Shown here: one piece after another, positions 18,551 through 27,678 of the stretch
Position numbering within the stretch: the first letter of the stretch is position 1
Layout: each line of letters begins with the position of its first letter
From: Melioribacteraceae bacterium
GTDB lineage: Bacteria > Bacteroidota > Ignavibacteria > Ignavibacteriales > Melioribacteraceae
Length of the DNA: 64,000 nt
Assembly: GCA_035362835.1 (NCBI GenBank)
Contig: DAOSDY010000001.1
Location: 1,620,689-1,684,688 of the forward strand
Direction of reading: 5' to 3'
Made by a program: the position numbers and the translations under genes
Notes under the pieces: generated by a model
What the model was told of the DNA's origin: nothing
What the model saw: only the letters and a program-made list of their open reading frames with translations
The model's database searches: none

Positions 18551-19831
18551 ATGGCGCATATTACTCTGCGATCCGCATATCAGAATTTAACTGATCGTTT
18601 GAATCTATTCCCTCAAGGAGCTCCTCCTTCTGAAACTCTTTACAAAATTTTAACAATGCTCTTTTCGGAAAAAGAAGCCCAATTTGTTTCTTTACTTCCG
18701 ATAAAACCGTTCGATTCAAAACTTGCATCAAAGCTTGCAAAAAAATCGCTGGCGGAAACAGAAAAAATTCTGGACGAACTATCATCTCGGGGAATTTTAC
18801 TCGATGCTGAAGTAAAAGGGAATAAGCAATACACACTCCCGCCCCCTATGGCCGGCTTCTTCGAATTCTCTATGATGAGATTGCGCACCGATATAGATCA
18901 AAAAGTCCTGGCTGAATTGTTTTATCAGTATCTAAATGTTGAAGAGGATTTTATAAGAGAATTGTTTACAAACGGAGAAACACAGCTCGGCAGAACTTTT
19001 GTAAATGAGAAAGCCATAGAAAATACAAAACTGGAAGTGCTGGATTATGAAAGAGCTTCTGAAGTAATCAACACTGCAACTCACATAGGAGTCGGGATCT
19101 GCTACTGCCGTCATAAAATGGAACATCTGGGAAAAGCCTGCGATGCACCAATGGAAATCTGCATGACTTTTAATGGAGTTGCCGATTCTTTGATAAGGCA
19201 TAAAATTGCACGTAAGGTTGATATTAAGGAAGGTATGGATCTGCTTCATTTAGCTTATGATAATAACCTTGTTCAATTCGGCGAGAATGTTCAGAACAGT
19301 GTAAGCTTTATCTGCAATTGTTGCGGATGCTGCTGCGAAGCCATGCTTGCAGCAAAAAGGTTTGCTTCATTATCTCCAATACATACAACGAATTTTCTAC
19401 CAGTTATAAATGAATCTGAATGCAACGGCTGCGGGAAATGCGTTGAGGTATGTCCTGTTGAAGCTATGACTCTTGTCTCTGCAAACGATCCGGGTAAAAA
19501 GAAAAAGAAGAAAGCAAAATTGAATGAAGAAATTTGTCTTGGATGCGGAGTTTGTGTCCGTGTCTGCAGTAAAGAGTATATTTTAATGCGTGCGAGGGAT
19601 AACAAAGTTATTACACCGGTAAATTCCGCGCATCGGGCAGTGATAATGGCAATTGAAAGAGGGCAACTTCAGAATTTAATTTTTGATAATCAGGCATTAT
19701 GGAACCATAGAGCTATGGCCGCAATTCTTGGTGTTATTCTTAAATTGCCCCCGTTAAAACAGGTTCTCGCAAGTCAGCAATTAAAATCGAATTACCTCGG
19801 CTATCTGCTATCTAATTATAATAAAAATTGA
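18551..19831 (+). CDS. 4Fe-4S protein with N-terminal winged-helix-like domain
   Basis: Product of 426 residues. Residues 25-100 look like a winged-helix domain (KSLAETEKILDELSSRGILL). The middle has two unusual cysteine blocks: Cys184/186/197/204 (CYCRH...CDAPMEIC) and a dense run at 255-262 (CNCCGCCC). The C-terminal ferredoxin domain has two classical Cx2Cx2Cx3C motifs at 291-301 and 329-339, split by a lysine-rich loop. Such proteins are annotated only as 4Fe-4S dicluster proteins; the reaction is unknown. Its position between aceF and lpdA suggests a redox role near pyruvate oxidation, but this is inference from context. Confidence 0.85.
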   Translation: MAHITLRSAYQNLTDRLNLFPQGAPPSETLYKILTMLFSEKEAQFVSLLPIKPFDSKLASKLAKKSLAETEKILDELSSRGILLDAEVKGNKQYTLPPPMAGFFEFSMMRLRTDIDQKVLAELFYQYLNVEEDFIRELFTNGETQLGRTFVNEKAIENTKLEVLDYERASEVINTATHIGVGICYCRHKMEHLGKACDAPMEICMTFNGVADSLIRHKIARKVDIKEGMDLLHLAYDNNLVQFGENVQNSVSFICNCCGCCCEAMLAAKRFASLSPIHTTNFLPVINESECNGCGKCVEVCPVEAMTLVSANDPGKKKKKKAKLNEEICLGCGVCVRVCSKEYILMRARDNKVITPVNSAHRAVIMAIERGQLQNLIFDNQALWNHRAMAAILGVILKLPPLKQVLASQQLKSNYLGYLLSNYNKN

Positions 19832-19876
19832 TAGCTGCCGCTTACTAAGCAGGAAAAAACTCTCTTTACTTTTTAC

Positions 19877-19884
19877 TATTTTTG
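19877..19884 (+). promoter_or_regulatory. lpdA: Candidate -7 box of lpdA
   Basis: TATTTTTG matches the TAnnTTTG consensus, 39 bases before the lpdA ATG in a 92-base gap. No -33 TTTG is visible. Independent transcription of lpdA would fit its use in more than one 2-oxoacid complex. Confidence 0.35.
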
Positions 19885-19923
19885 AATCATTGTTAATTAA
19901 ATACTTGGAAAGGTTATATATCG

Positions 19924-21336
19924 ATGAAGACTCAATTGGCAGTAATTGGCGGCGGACCCGGCGGTTATGCCGCAGCGTTCCTTGCAGCAGACTTAGGTAT
20001 GAATGTAACTTTAATAGATTTAGAAAAAAATCCCGGTGGTGTCTGTCTTTACAGAGGATGTATTCCTTCAAAAGCATTGCTTCATGTTGCCAAACTTATT
20101 CACGAAGCTGAAGATGCTAAAAAATGGGGCGTGGAATTCGGAGAACCGAAGATCGATATAAATAAACTACGCGATTTTAAAAACGGTGTTGTAAATAAAC
20201 TCACCGGCGGATTAGGTCAGCTCTGCAAACAGAGGAAAGTAAACTATATAAACGGAAAGGCCGCATTTGTAAACTCTAATACTTTGTCGGTTGCAAAGGT
20301 TGATGGAACAACTGAAGAAGTAACTTATGAGAAGGCGATTCTTGCAACCGGTTCTATTCCAGCCACTGTTCCCGGTTTTCCAACGGATTCTCCGCGTATT
20401 ATGGATTCAACCTCAGCGCTAGATATAAATGATGTTCCCAAAAAATTATTAGTGATTGGCGGCGGATATATTGGACTGGAATTAAGCACCGTTTATGCAT
20501 CTCTCGGAAGTAAAGTTACGGTTGTTGAAATGTTACCGGGATTATTACCCGGTGCAGATAGAGATGTGGTTGCAGTGCTTGAAAAGAGATTGAAAACTAT
20601 TCTTGATAAAGTTTATACGGAAACAAAGGTTGTTGATCTTAAAGATAACGGCAATTCGATTGTTGTTAAACTGGAAGGGAAAAATGTTACAGAACCCGAA
20701 CAGACATTTGATAAAGTTTTAGTTTCAATTGGAAGAAAACCTGTTACAGCAGGACTTGGACTTGAAAACACAAATGTAAAAGTTAATCAGCGCGGTTTTG
20801 TTATTGTTGATAAGCAATTGAAAACTGATGATCCTAACATCTATGCAATTGGTGATATTGTCGGTGGTGCAATGCTTGCACACAAAGCTTCTGCTGAAGG
20901 TAAAGTTGCAGTTGAAGCAATACTTGGTCATAAAGTTGCATTCGAACCAAACGCAATTCCGGCAGTTGTGTTTACCGATCCCGAGTTAGCATGGGCGGGT
21001 TTAACAGAAACCGAAGCACGTGAAAAAGGAATTAAAGTTGAAGTTGCAAAATTTCCGTGGGGCGCAAGCGGACGAGCTACAACTTTAGACCGTAACGATG
21101 GTATGACAAAACTTATTATAGAGCCGGAAAGTGAAAGAATTCTGGGTGTAGCTATTGTTGGTGTTGGCGCGGGGGATATGATTGCAGAAGGAACTCTAGC
21201 AATTGAAATGGGTGCGGTTGTTAAAGATCTCGAACTGACAATCCATCCGCATCCTACTTTATCAGAAACTATGATGTTTGCGGCAGAATTATTCTACGGT
21301 CATGCAACAGATATGTATAGACCAAAAAGAAAATAA
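19924..21336 (+). CDS. lpdA: Dihydrolipoyl dehydrogenase (E3)
   Basis: FAD- and NAD-dependent flavoprotein that reoxidises the lipoyl groups of 2-oxoacid dehydrogenase complexes; 470 residues, normal length. The FAD-binding GGGPGGYAAA is at 9-18, and the redox disulfide is Cys41/Cys46 in GGVCLYRGCIPSKAL. The NAD-binding GGGYIGLE lies in the middle, followed by the second FAD site YAIGDIVGGAMLAHKA. The C-terminal catalytic HPHPTLSE is present. Asn-Val, the usual residues between the cysteines, are Tyr-Arg here. It completes the pyruvate dehydrogenase set begun by aceE and aceF. Confidence 0.96.
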   Translation: MKTQLAVIGGGPGGYAAAFLAADLGMNVTLIDLEKNPGGVCLYRGCIPSKALLHVAKLIHEAEDAKKWGVEFGEPKIDINKLRDFKNGVVNKLTGGLGQLCKQRKVNYINGKAAFVNSNTLSVAKVDGTTEEVTYEKAILATGSIPATVPGFPTDSPRIMDSTSALDINDVPKKLLVIGGGYIGLELSTVYASLGSKVTVVEMLPGLLPGADRDVVAVLEKRLKTILDKVYTETKVVDLKDNGNSIVVKLEGKNVTEPEQTFDKVLVSIGRKPVTAGLGLENTNVKVNQRGFVIVDKQLKTDDPNIYAIGDIVGGAMLAHKASAEGKVAVEAILGHKVAFEPNAIPAVVFTDPELAWAGLTETEAREKGIKVEVAKFPWGASGRATTLDRNDGMTKLIIEPESERILGVAIVGVGAGDMIAEGTLAIEMGAVVKDLELTIHPHPTLSETMMFAAELFYGHATDMYRPKRK

Positions 21337-21340
21337 CAAT

Positions 21341-21368
21341 TCTGAGTCCGGAAATTACCGGACTCAGA
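21341..21368 (+). terminator. Hairpin terminator after lpdA
   Basis: Perfect 11-bp stem (TCTGAGTCCGG with its complement) around the loop AAATTA, directly after the lpdA stop. The following T-run is weak (CACTTTTG). It lies between convergent lpdA and the TPR gene and could act for both. Confidence 0.7.
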
Positions 21369-21409
21369 AGCTCACTTTTGTTAAGGTAAATATTTTTATT
21401 AAATAATTA

Positions 21410-23047
21410 CTATTTGTCAATTAAGTTTTTGTACGCTTGTAAGTTTCTTATATTATCAAATTCAGAATCATTTTCCGGACTTTCTTTTGGCATTCCTCCA
21501 TTAATTGCTTTTTCGAGATAGAGCAAAGCTTTATCAGAATCATTAATTAAAGAGTAAGCAGCAGCAACGAAATAGAATATTTCACTTTGATTTTCCACGT
21601 TAAGCTCGATGGCTTTGTTGCAATATTTTTCCGCGTCCTGCGTATCGTTTAATCTTGCAGCTGCTAACGCCATCCATTTATATGGATCCGGATAATTACC
21701 TGTGTCTTTTTCGATAAACTTTTTACAGCTCTCAATAACGTCTTTATATTGTTTGTTCATATACTGGCATAACGCAAGATCCAAATAAGCGGGATGGGTA
21801 ACAGCGTCATCGGAAATTAGTTTTTCATATATCGGAATAGCTTTAGCATAAACCCCGTAAGATTTATAGAGCCGGGCAAGTTCTAATGAAACATCTGCAA
21901 GATTTGGATTCAATGATAAAGCATGTTTAAAATGACTTTCTGCCTTATCAAGTTGGTTCAAATACCCATAGCAAATCCCCATATGATAATTAAGTTCAAG
22001 GTTATCGGGTTTAATTTTATGACTGAGTAAAAAATATTTTAATGCTTCTTCAAAATTTTGCTTTATGAAATTAATTTCTCCAGAAAAAGCTAATGCGTTA
22101 AAATCGTTATTATCATGTTCAAGAACTTTTTTGTATGCTCTTTCAGCATCGTCATATTTTTCCTCATTAAAGTAAATATCGCCTATGTTGTTGTAAAGTT
22201 TATAACTATTGGGATTTTTTGCAATCACCATTTCATAAAATGGAATTGCTTCAGAAGGTTTTTTTAGAATTTCTTCAAGATACTTTCCGTACATCCAGTA
22301 AACTGTCGGAGAGTCATATTTCAGATCAATTGATTTTTTAAACAAGGGACCGGCATCATTCCAGCGTCCCATATAAGCAAGTGTAATTGCTTTCTCGCCA
22401 TATGGATCGCCCCAAGTGGGTTCTTCTTTAATAGCGGTATCAAAATAACCTAGAGCATCCTCATTTTTATTCAATTCTCTTAAAGCAACTCCTATATTAC
22501 AGGCCATGCTGTTGGGAATAATTTCTTCACATTTTTTAAAATAGGTGATAGCTTGTTCAAATTCTTCGTTTGCCATAGCGATGCTTGCGGAGTTTAGATA
22601 TTCTTGAAATTTTTCTTTTTGACCTGGAACTGTTATTTGTATAGAGTATTTCTCAACAATTCGCCGTCCGTCCTCATTCGAATCATTCCCGCTGTGAAGT
22701 TTTTTCTTGCAAACAATACATTCATCTTTAGCGGCACAATCGCTGCAAACTCTTGCATAGTCGCCGCCAATAATATTCTCTTTACAAAAGTAACATCCAG
22801 TGTTCCAGAGTCCTCCTTGTTTTACCCAGCACTCTTCACAAATTTTTGCTCTTTTACTTCTTGAGGAAACACTATTATTACACGAAGCACATTTTCCATA
22901 ACCCTTGTCCTGCAATTCTTTGTGCACTTTGCAAATCGAGATATTAAAGTATTTAGGCTGTGCATTAAGAATAGAGTTTTCCAGAAATACATTTAATATA
23001 GTCGCGACAATTAATTGACAGATTAAAAATTTAATCATTGTTTTCAT
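21410..23047 (-). CDS. Exported TPR protein with N-terminal Cys-rich (zinc ribbon-like) region
   Basis: Product of 545 residues. A signal peptide covers about residues 1-30. Residues 39-113 hold eleven cysteines, ten of them as five Cx2C pairs (53/56, 70/73, 85/88, 101/104, 110/113), a spacing typical of treble-clef or LIM/RING-like zinc modules. From about 140 to the C-terminus there are about eleven tetratricopeptide repeats (for example EAIPFYEMVIAKNPNSYKLY). A zinc-ribbon array behind an export signal is unusual, since exported cysteines normally oxidise. It is last in a three-gene run with the WD40 and membrane proteins. Function is unknown; protein-protein scaffolding is likely. Confidence 0.85.
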   Translation of the reverse strand: MKTMIKFLICQLIVATILNVFLENSILNAQPKYFNISICKVHKELQDKGYGKCASCNNSVSSRSKRAKICEECWVKQGGLWNTGCYFCKENIIGGDYARVCSDCAAKDECIVCKKKLHSGNDSNEDGRRIVEKYSIQITVPGQKEKFQEYLNSASIAMANEEFEQAITYFKKCEEIIPNSMACNIGVALRELNKNEDALGYFDTAIKEEPTWGDPYGEKAITLAYMGRWNDAGPLFKKSIDLKYDSPTVYWMYGKYLEEILKKPSEAIPFYEMVIAKNPNSYKLYNNIGDIYFNEEKYDDAERAYKKVLEHDNNDFNALAFSGEINFIKQNFEEALKYFLLSHKIKPDNLELNYHMGICYGYLNQLDKAESHFKHALSLNPNLADVSLELARLYKSYGVYAKAIPIYEKLISDDAVTHPAYLDLALCQYMNKQYKDVIESCKKFIEKDTGNYPDPYKWMALAAARLNDTQDAEKYCNKAIELNVENQSEIFYFVAAAYSLINDSDKALLYLEKAINGGMPKESPENDSEFDNIRNLQAYKNLIDK

Positions 23048-23083
23048 TTTATCTCCAGAATATTAGTAAAAAACTTTTCATTA

Positions 23084-24160
23084 TTACTTTCGCTTTGGTT
23101 GAGGTTTAGGAATTTTTTCTTTATTGGGTGTCAAAGGTGGATCAATACTGCAAATAAATATTTTATCTCCGTGAGCAAAAGAAATAAAATTACCATCGGG
23201 ACTAAACGAAATTGATCTTATAGGATTGTCATTTTCCAATTTAATTGCATTAACAGCTTCCCAGCCCGATGTATTGAAAATAGCTAATACACTATTCGAG
23301 CCTGCAATGAATAAATACTCTCCATCCGGACTGAATTTAAGATCACTAGCAGATGTAATATAGATGGAATGAATACTTTTAATGCTTCCCTCCCAGAACA
23401 TATTCCAGATGGAAATTATATCCCTAAATCCGTTAAAAGTAGCACATGCTAGATATTTCCCATCCGGACTAAAGCAAAGATTTCTGAAATCTGTTAAATC
23501 ATATTCATCATATTCTTTATCCTCATTGAAAAATTTATTCTTCTCATTCCAGGTTGAAACATCCCAAACTCGAATAAATTTCTCGTAAGAACTTGAGCTT
23601 GCTAAATATGACCCGTCCGGGCGGAATGCTAAGTCTGTAACTCTACCCTTATGGATGGTAATATTCTTAATACTTTTCCAGGATGAAGTCTCCCAAATAT
23701 TAATTTTACCGTCTAAGGTTCCGGCTACGAAGCATTTTCCATCTGGACTAAATGCAAGAGAAGTGATTTCCTCTGAAGGTCCCGATAATTTTATATTACT
23801 ATTAATGCTTGAGGGATCTGCGGATTCAAATTTTAGCGCATCCCAGATATAAATATTGCCGTCATCACAACCGCCTGCCAGGTATTTACCATCGACACTA
23901 AAGGTTATTTTGCTGATTAGTGATGGAGCCGGGATATTCAATTTTTTATAATTTACCCAATCCGGCAAATTATAGAAGATCGTAAAAACATTATCCACTG
24001 CGACAAGAACCTTCCCGTCAGGGCTGAATAAAACAGAATTGATGTTATTGCCGATTTTCCATTCTCTTGTTGTTGTAAGTTCTATTTGTGATAAATTTTT
24101 AATTGGGAATGAAGTTGTAAGAATAGATGTAAATATTATTGCTTTAATAATTCTATTCAT
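23084..24160 (-). CDS. Exported WD40-repeat protein
   Basis: Product of 358 residues with an N-terminal hydrophobic signal segment (residues 4-22) and about seven WD40 blades. Each blade has the form (L/I)xFSPDGKYLAxxxxDGxIxIW, for example LAFSPDGKCFVAGTLDG. The C-terminus is short, basic and Pro-rich. It probably forms a beta-propeller for protein interaction outside the cytoplasm; no enzyme motif is visible. It begins 10 bases after the membrane gene and ends 36 bases before the TPR gene, so the three form an operon. Confidence 0.88.
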   Translation of the reverse strand: MNRIIKAIIFTSILTTSFPIKNLSQIELTTTREWKIGNNINSVLFSPDGKVLVAVDNVFTIFYNLPDWVNYKKLNIPAPSLISKITFSVDGKYLAGGCDDGNIYIWDALKFESADPSSINSNIKLSGPSEEITSLAFSPDGKCFVAGTLDGKINIWETSSWKSIKNITIHKGRVTDLAFRPDGSYLASSSSYEKFIRVWDVSTWNEKNKFFNEDKEYDEYDLTDFRNLCFSPDGKYLACATFNGFRDIISIWNMFWEGSIKSIHSIYITSASDLKFSPDGEYLFIAGSNSVLAIFNTSGWEAVNAIKLENDNPIRSISFSPDGNFISFAHGDKIFICSIDPPLTPNKEKIPKPQPKRK

Positions 24161-24170
24161 CTTACACCTT

Positions 24171-24869
24171 TTATTTTATGAAATATATGTCCGGTCTCAA
24201 ATCGTAAATAAGTTTTACAAAGACTTTGAACTCTGCTTCATTAAATGCTTCGTCGGTAATTCTAATACGTGGTCCGGAAAACAGTGTAATGCCAGGAATC
24301 GAACTATCAGCATTACCGCCGAGTAAAACATTTACGATTCTTCTGTTCAATTTCTTGAAGAAATTAATTCCGGTTATTTGTTTCTTATCAATTCGTGCAG
24401 GAATCATTTCCGTGCCGTAATAAACAGTAAAGCCATTCTTATCGATTTCAATCTTGTGGATTCCTTTTTTAAGCCAGATGCTGTAGTCAATTGCCAGATA
24501 CAGAAATAGAATGAAGATTCCTAGAATAAAAAGGAAGGGATTAAAAAGTAATCTTACTGTCATTAAAAGGAACATAAGAAATGTTCCGCCGATCATTACC
24601 GCAACGTTTACAATGAGCTGATAAGTTCTTGAACCGGTCATTCTAAAAGTATCATTGTCAGCCGGAACATTTTTTGACTTTATTTCTTCCCAGCTTTCCG
24701 CTTTTTCAAAAGTAATTGAGTAGGTTTCCGGAGGGTATTGCCGCTCAAAATTTCTTTTTGTCAGTAGAGCAGACTGTGCTAAACCTCCAACAATGTTTCC
24801 TGTAGATGATAGTCCAGCTTTATCAACAATTTTACCGGTTGAAATTTCCTTTACAACTACGAAGTACAT
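24171..24869 (-). CDS. Membrane protein of unknown function
   Basis: Product of 232 residues. Two adjacent transmembrane helices lie at about 88-140 (VNVAVMIGGTFLMFLLM and FLFILGIFILFLYLAI). The N-terminal 85 residues and the C-terminal 90 are soluble; the C-terminal part resembles a PH-like beta domain of the kind found in bacterial membrane proteins (IDKNGFTVYYGTEMIPARI). I cannot name the family. It is first in the run with the WD40 and TPR genes. Confidence 0.75.
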   Translation of the reverse strand: MYFVVVKEISTGKIVDKAGLSSTGNIVGGLAQSALLTKRNFERQYPPETYSITFEKAESWEEIKSKNVPADNDTFRMTGSRTYQLIVNVAVMIGGTFLMFLLMTVRLLFNPFLFILGIFILFLYLAIDYSIWLKKGIHKIEIDKNGFTVYYGTEMIPARIDKKQITGINFFKKLNRRIVNVLLGGNADSSIPGITLFSGPRIRITDEAFNEAEFKVFVKLIYDLRPDIYFIK

Positions 24870-25396
24870 AATATTTCCGGTGTAGAGTTTTAGTTAGCCG
24901 GTAACTAAAATTCCGGCTAATGAATGATTTTTCCTGTTAATTAATGCATGAATGAAAAAATTTATGTTCAGCTTCGATTTTATTAATAGGTATGATAATT
25001 TGGATTGGCTTATGAGGTCGTTTTTAAATGATTGGCCAAAGGAAAAAGTCATTTTACCGCATAGGTGCAATGACATATATCTGTTCGGTATTTAATATGT
25101 CGAACCGGAAAAGAGAAATTGAGACGGGCCAACTATTTTCAATTGAATAAAGTGTGAAGAATATATCATGATAGCCGTAGGAAACTTAGCAAACGGAATT
25201 AATTTTATCAACGATACTTTTAATATAATTTATTGAGAAAATTGAGAATGTTTAATTATTGATTTTATTCTATTTCTTTATATTATTTATTACCATGGGA
25301 CATATAACAAAAGTAAGTGACTCCTTTTTCATTGGAAATTGACTACCTAAGTCTTTAGGTTCGGATTAGACTTTCAAAATTTTCAGAGAAAAAAGC
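24870..25396. other. 527-base intergenic region
   Basis: AT-rich stretch between divergent operons. It contains a perfect 8-bp inverted repeat TTAGCCGG (24894-24901) / CCGGCTAA (24913-24920) just upstream of the membrane gene, and a small ACCTAA/TTAGGT hairpin near 25345-25362. A 47-codon plus-strand reading frame (24952-25095) has a plausible amino-acid mix but no ribosome-binding site or recognised family. I see no RNA gene, riboswitch or clear promoter here. Confidence 0.5.
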
Positions 25397-26545
25397 TTGA
25401 AAACAGGATATTCGTTAGCCATAATTCTTATAAACGCATCACTTGTCTTTTCTCAAAACTACAATTGGGTTAAACACGATTCACTTGTAAAAGCCGGAAT
25501 AAACCAGATTTACAGCATCGAATTTGATAAAGCCGACCGGACTTTCGATAAAATTGAAAAAGAATATCCGTCACATCCTTCCGGTAAATTCTTCAAAGCA
25601 ATGACAACCTGGTGGCGAATTCTTCTCGACCTCGACAACGAAAGCATGGATGATAAATTCTATGACCAGCTTGAGGAATGCATCGATATGTGTGACGATA
25701 TCCTCGATAAGAACGAAAGAAATGTTGATGCAATGTTTTTCAAAGGGGGCTCGCTCGGATTCAGGGGACAGCTGCTTGCAATCCGCGAAAGCTGGTTTAA
25801 AGCCGCACTGGATGGAAAAGACGGTTTAGGTCTTGTCTTCAAATCGTATGAGGTCGATCCCAAGAACGTAGATGTTCAGCTCGGTTTCGGAATATATCAC
25901 TATTATGCCGACGTTATCCCCAAGAAATATCCGGTTGTAAAACCTTTTATGATTTTCTTCCCTAAAGGCGATAAGGAGAAAGGCCTTAAGGAACTGGAAT
26001 ACGTTGCCCTTAATGGACGGTACACACTTGTAGAATCGAGACACTTTTTACAGAAACTTAATTTCCAGTTCGAAGAGAATATGGAGGAATCGAGACGGTG
26101 GGGAAGAGCGTTGCTGCGCGATTACCCCAATAATCCGAACTTTCAGAAATATTACGGGCTAACATATGTTAAAGAGAATAACTATCCCGAAGCCGTAAAA
26201 ACTTTCCGTGATATTTTTTTAAAATCTGAAAAAGGTCTGCCGGGATATAATAAACGTTATAAAAGAGAAGCTTCCTATTACATCGGCCAGGAATTCAAAA
26301 ACAGGAATATCGCAGATTCGGCTGCCCACTTTTTTGAAATGTCTGAAAAACTCTCTCGTGAACTGGATAAAGGAAACGAATCCGGATTTTTAATCAACAC
26401 AGTATTATATCTCGGGCAGTTATACGATCTTCTGGGAAATCGGGATAAAGCGGTAAAATATTATAATGAAGTTCTGCGCCTTAAGGAGCGGAATAATTCC
26501 CACGACATCGCAAAACAATATCTTAAAACTCCTTACAGGAAGTAA
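25397..26545 (+). CDS. Exported TPR-type protein
   Basis: Product of 382 residues read from a TTG; no in-frame ATG fits better, and the residues right after it form a signal peptide (KTGYSLAIILINASLVFSQ). The mature part is helical with TPR-like repeats, for example EAVKTFRDIFLKSEKG and DKAVKYYNEVLRLKE near the C-terminus. Motifs such as DVQLGFGIYHYYADVIPKKYP suggest a conserved family of unknown function in this group. It converges on porQ with a 29-base gap. Confidence 0.82.
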   Translation: MKTGYSLAIILINASLVFSQNYNWVKHDSLVKAGINQIYSIEFDKADRTFDKIEKEYPSHPSGKFFKAMTTWWRILLDLDNESMDDKFYDQLEECIDMCDDILDKNERNVDAMFFKGGSLGFRGQLLAIRESWFKAALDGKDGLGLVFKSYEVDPKNVDVQLGFGIYHYYADVIPKKYPVVKPFMIFFPKGDKEKGLKELEYVALNGRYTLVESRHFLQKLNFQFEENMEESRRWGRALLRDYPNNPNFQKYYGLTYVKENNYPEAVKTFRDIFLKSEKGLPGYNKRYKREASYYIGQEFKNRNIADSAAHFFEMSEKLSRELDKGNESGFLINTVLYLGQLYDLLGNRDKAVKYYNEVLRLKERNNSHDIAKQYLKTPYRK

Positions 26546-26574
26546 CGGGATAAGAAATTAAAGTTCTGTATTTC

Positions 26575-27498
26575 TTAAAGCTTTGTAGAGATTCCGAATC
26601 TGTGAAGCGAGCCGATGTAGCCCATCGAAGAAAAAGCATAATCTATTACGTACGAGCTAACATTAAAACCGATTCCAAGACTGAATCCTGCTAAACCCGG
26701 CGTGGAGCCGATCTTAAATTCCTTCCTCTTTTCATTATCGTATCCGAATCGAAGCCTGAAACTGGTACCCAATTTGAATTCTCCTCCGATTGTTATCTGC
26801 TTGAATCGGTCGAAAAATGTCTCCTGGTTTTCGTTCAGTTTATTGAACGACCAGTAGAGTCTGAATGGTAGATTTTCCAGCTGCTTGGAAAATCCGAGCC
26901 GGATATCAATCGGTAATTCCTCTTTCGTGTCGAAGTAGGATGAAATCTGTCCGCCCAGATTTAATATTGAAAATCCGAAATTCCATTTTGATTCAGGGAT
27001 TTCGTAATGCAAACCTAAATCGAATGCGACAGCCGAAGAAGAGTATTCTTCAATCCCGGAATAAATAAATTTAATATTCGCGCCGTAATAAAAATTCTGA
27101 TCGAGTTTATTTCCGTATCCCACAATAAAAGCCACATCACCGGCACCGAAATTTCCGTATGTCATTCCGTTTGCATCCGCTTTAGTAAATTCGCCGTAGT
27201 TAATATATTGAACTGCGGCGGAGAACCGGCCGATATTCTCAAATTCACGTGAATAAACCAGTGAAGCCGAGTTAATATCCATAAGGTGTTTAAGAAATGA
27301 AAATGAGATTGGCGACTCTGTAAGAAAGTTGATGCCCGCCGGGTTATAGAAAATTACATTAGGATCGTCATTGTTCGATACAAAACTCCCGGCCACCGCG
27401 GCAGCGCGGGGTGACGTATCCAGATTAAGAAATTTATATGTGCTTTGCGGATATAGAGATGCCGTTGTAAAAATGAACAAAAGCCAGATTTTTTTCAT
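26575..27498 (-). CDS. porQ: PorQ-like outer-membrane protein of the T9SS group
   Basis: Predicted outer-membrane beta-barrel of 307 residues. I start it at the ATG with GGAAGA 5 bases upstream, which places the signal peptide KKIWLLFIFTTASLYPQ exactly at the N-terminus; a longer GTG start at 27519 adds seven residues. The mature N-terminus (FLNLDTSPRAAAVAG followed by NPNVIFYNPAG-like sequence) is the hallmark of the PorV/PorQ/FadL-like family, and aromatic beta-strands run to the end. PorQ is known as a type IX secretion accessory protein in Bacteroidota. The presence of T9SS cargo genes at 39.8 and 43.4 kb supports the call. Confidence 0.82.
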   Translation of the reverse strand: MKKIWLLFIFTTASLYPQSTYKFLNLDTSPRAAAVAGSFVSNNDDPNVIFYNPAGINFLTESPISFSFLKHLMDINSASLVYSREFENIGRFSAAVQYINYGEFTKADANGMTYGNFGAGDVAFIVGYGNKLDQNFYYGANIKFIYSGIEEYSSSAVAFDLGLHYEIPESKWNFGFSILNLGGQISSYFDTKEELPIDIRLGFSKQLENLPFRLYWSFNKLNENQETFFDRFKQITIGGEFKLGTSFRLRFGYDNEKRKEFKIGSTPGLAGFSLGIGFNVSSYVIDYAFSSMGYIGSLHRFGISTKL

Positions 27499-27646
27499 AT
27501 TTCTTCCAAATTGACGCACGATTTTAAAGATTATTGTTTATAAAGGCAAGGTACTGATTTAGGACCGGTGTTAATCCCTTCTATCGGATAAACTAATCCG
27601 AGGAACATTTATCATCCCGTTTCTGTTACATTTGTCAAAGTTTAGA

Positions 27647-27654
27647 TAAATTTG
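27647..27654 (+). promoter_or_regulatory. htpX: Candidate -7 box of htpX
   Basis: TAAATTTG fits TAnnTTTG and lies 24 bases before the htpX ATG. A second match, TACATTTG, sits at 27627-27634. Neither has a convincing -33 TTTG, so which is used is open. Confidence 0.3.
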
Positions 27655-27678
27655 AAACGGAAAAAAGAAGGAGTGAAA

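Noticed and set aside
24894..25076. 60-residue minus-strand reading frame
   Set aside because: Overlaps the frame at 24952-25095, has no motif, signal or ribosome-binding site.
24952..25095. 47-codon plus-strand reading frame with a plausible composition
   Set aside because: No ribosome-binding site and no recognised family; within chance expectation for AT-rich intergenic DNA.
25168..25236. 22-codon reading frame upstream of the TPR gene
   Set aside because: Too short, no ribosome-binding site, no recognised leader peptide pattern.
24870..25396. Possible riboswitch in the long gap
   Set aside because: Only two small hairpins; none of the conserved cores of known riboswitches was recognised.
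26552..26577. AT-rich inverted repeat TAAGAAAT/ATTTCTTA between the convergent TPR and porQ genes
   Set aside because: Low GC and no clean T-run; could be a weak bidirectional terminator but too poor to list.
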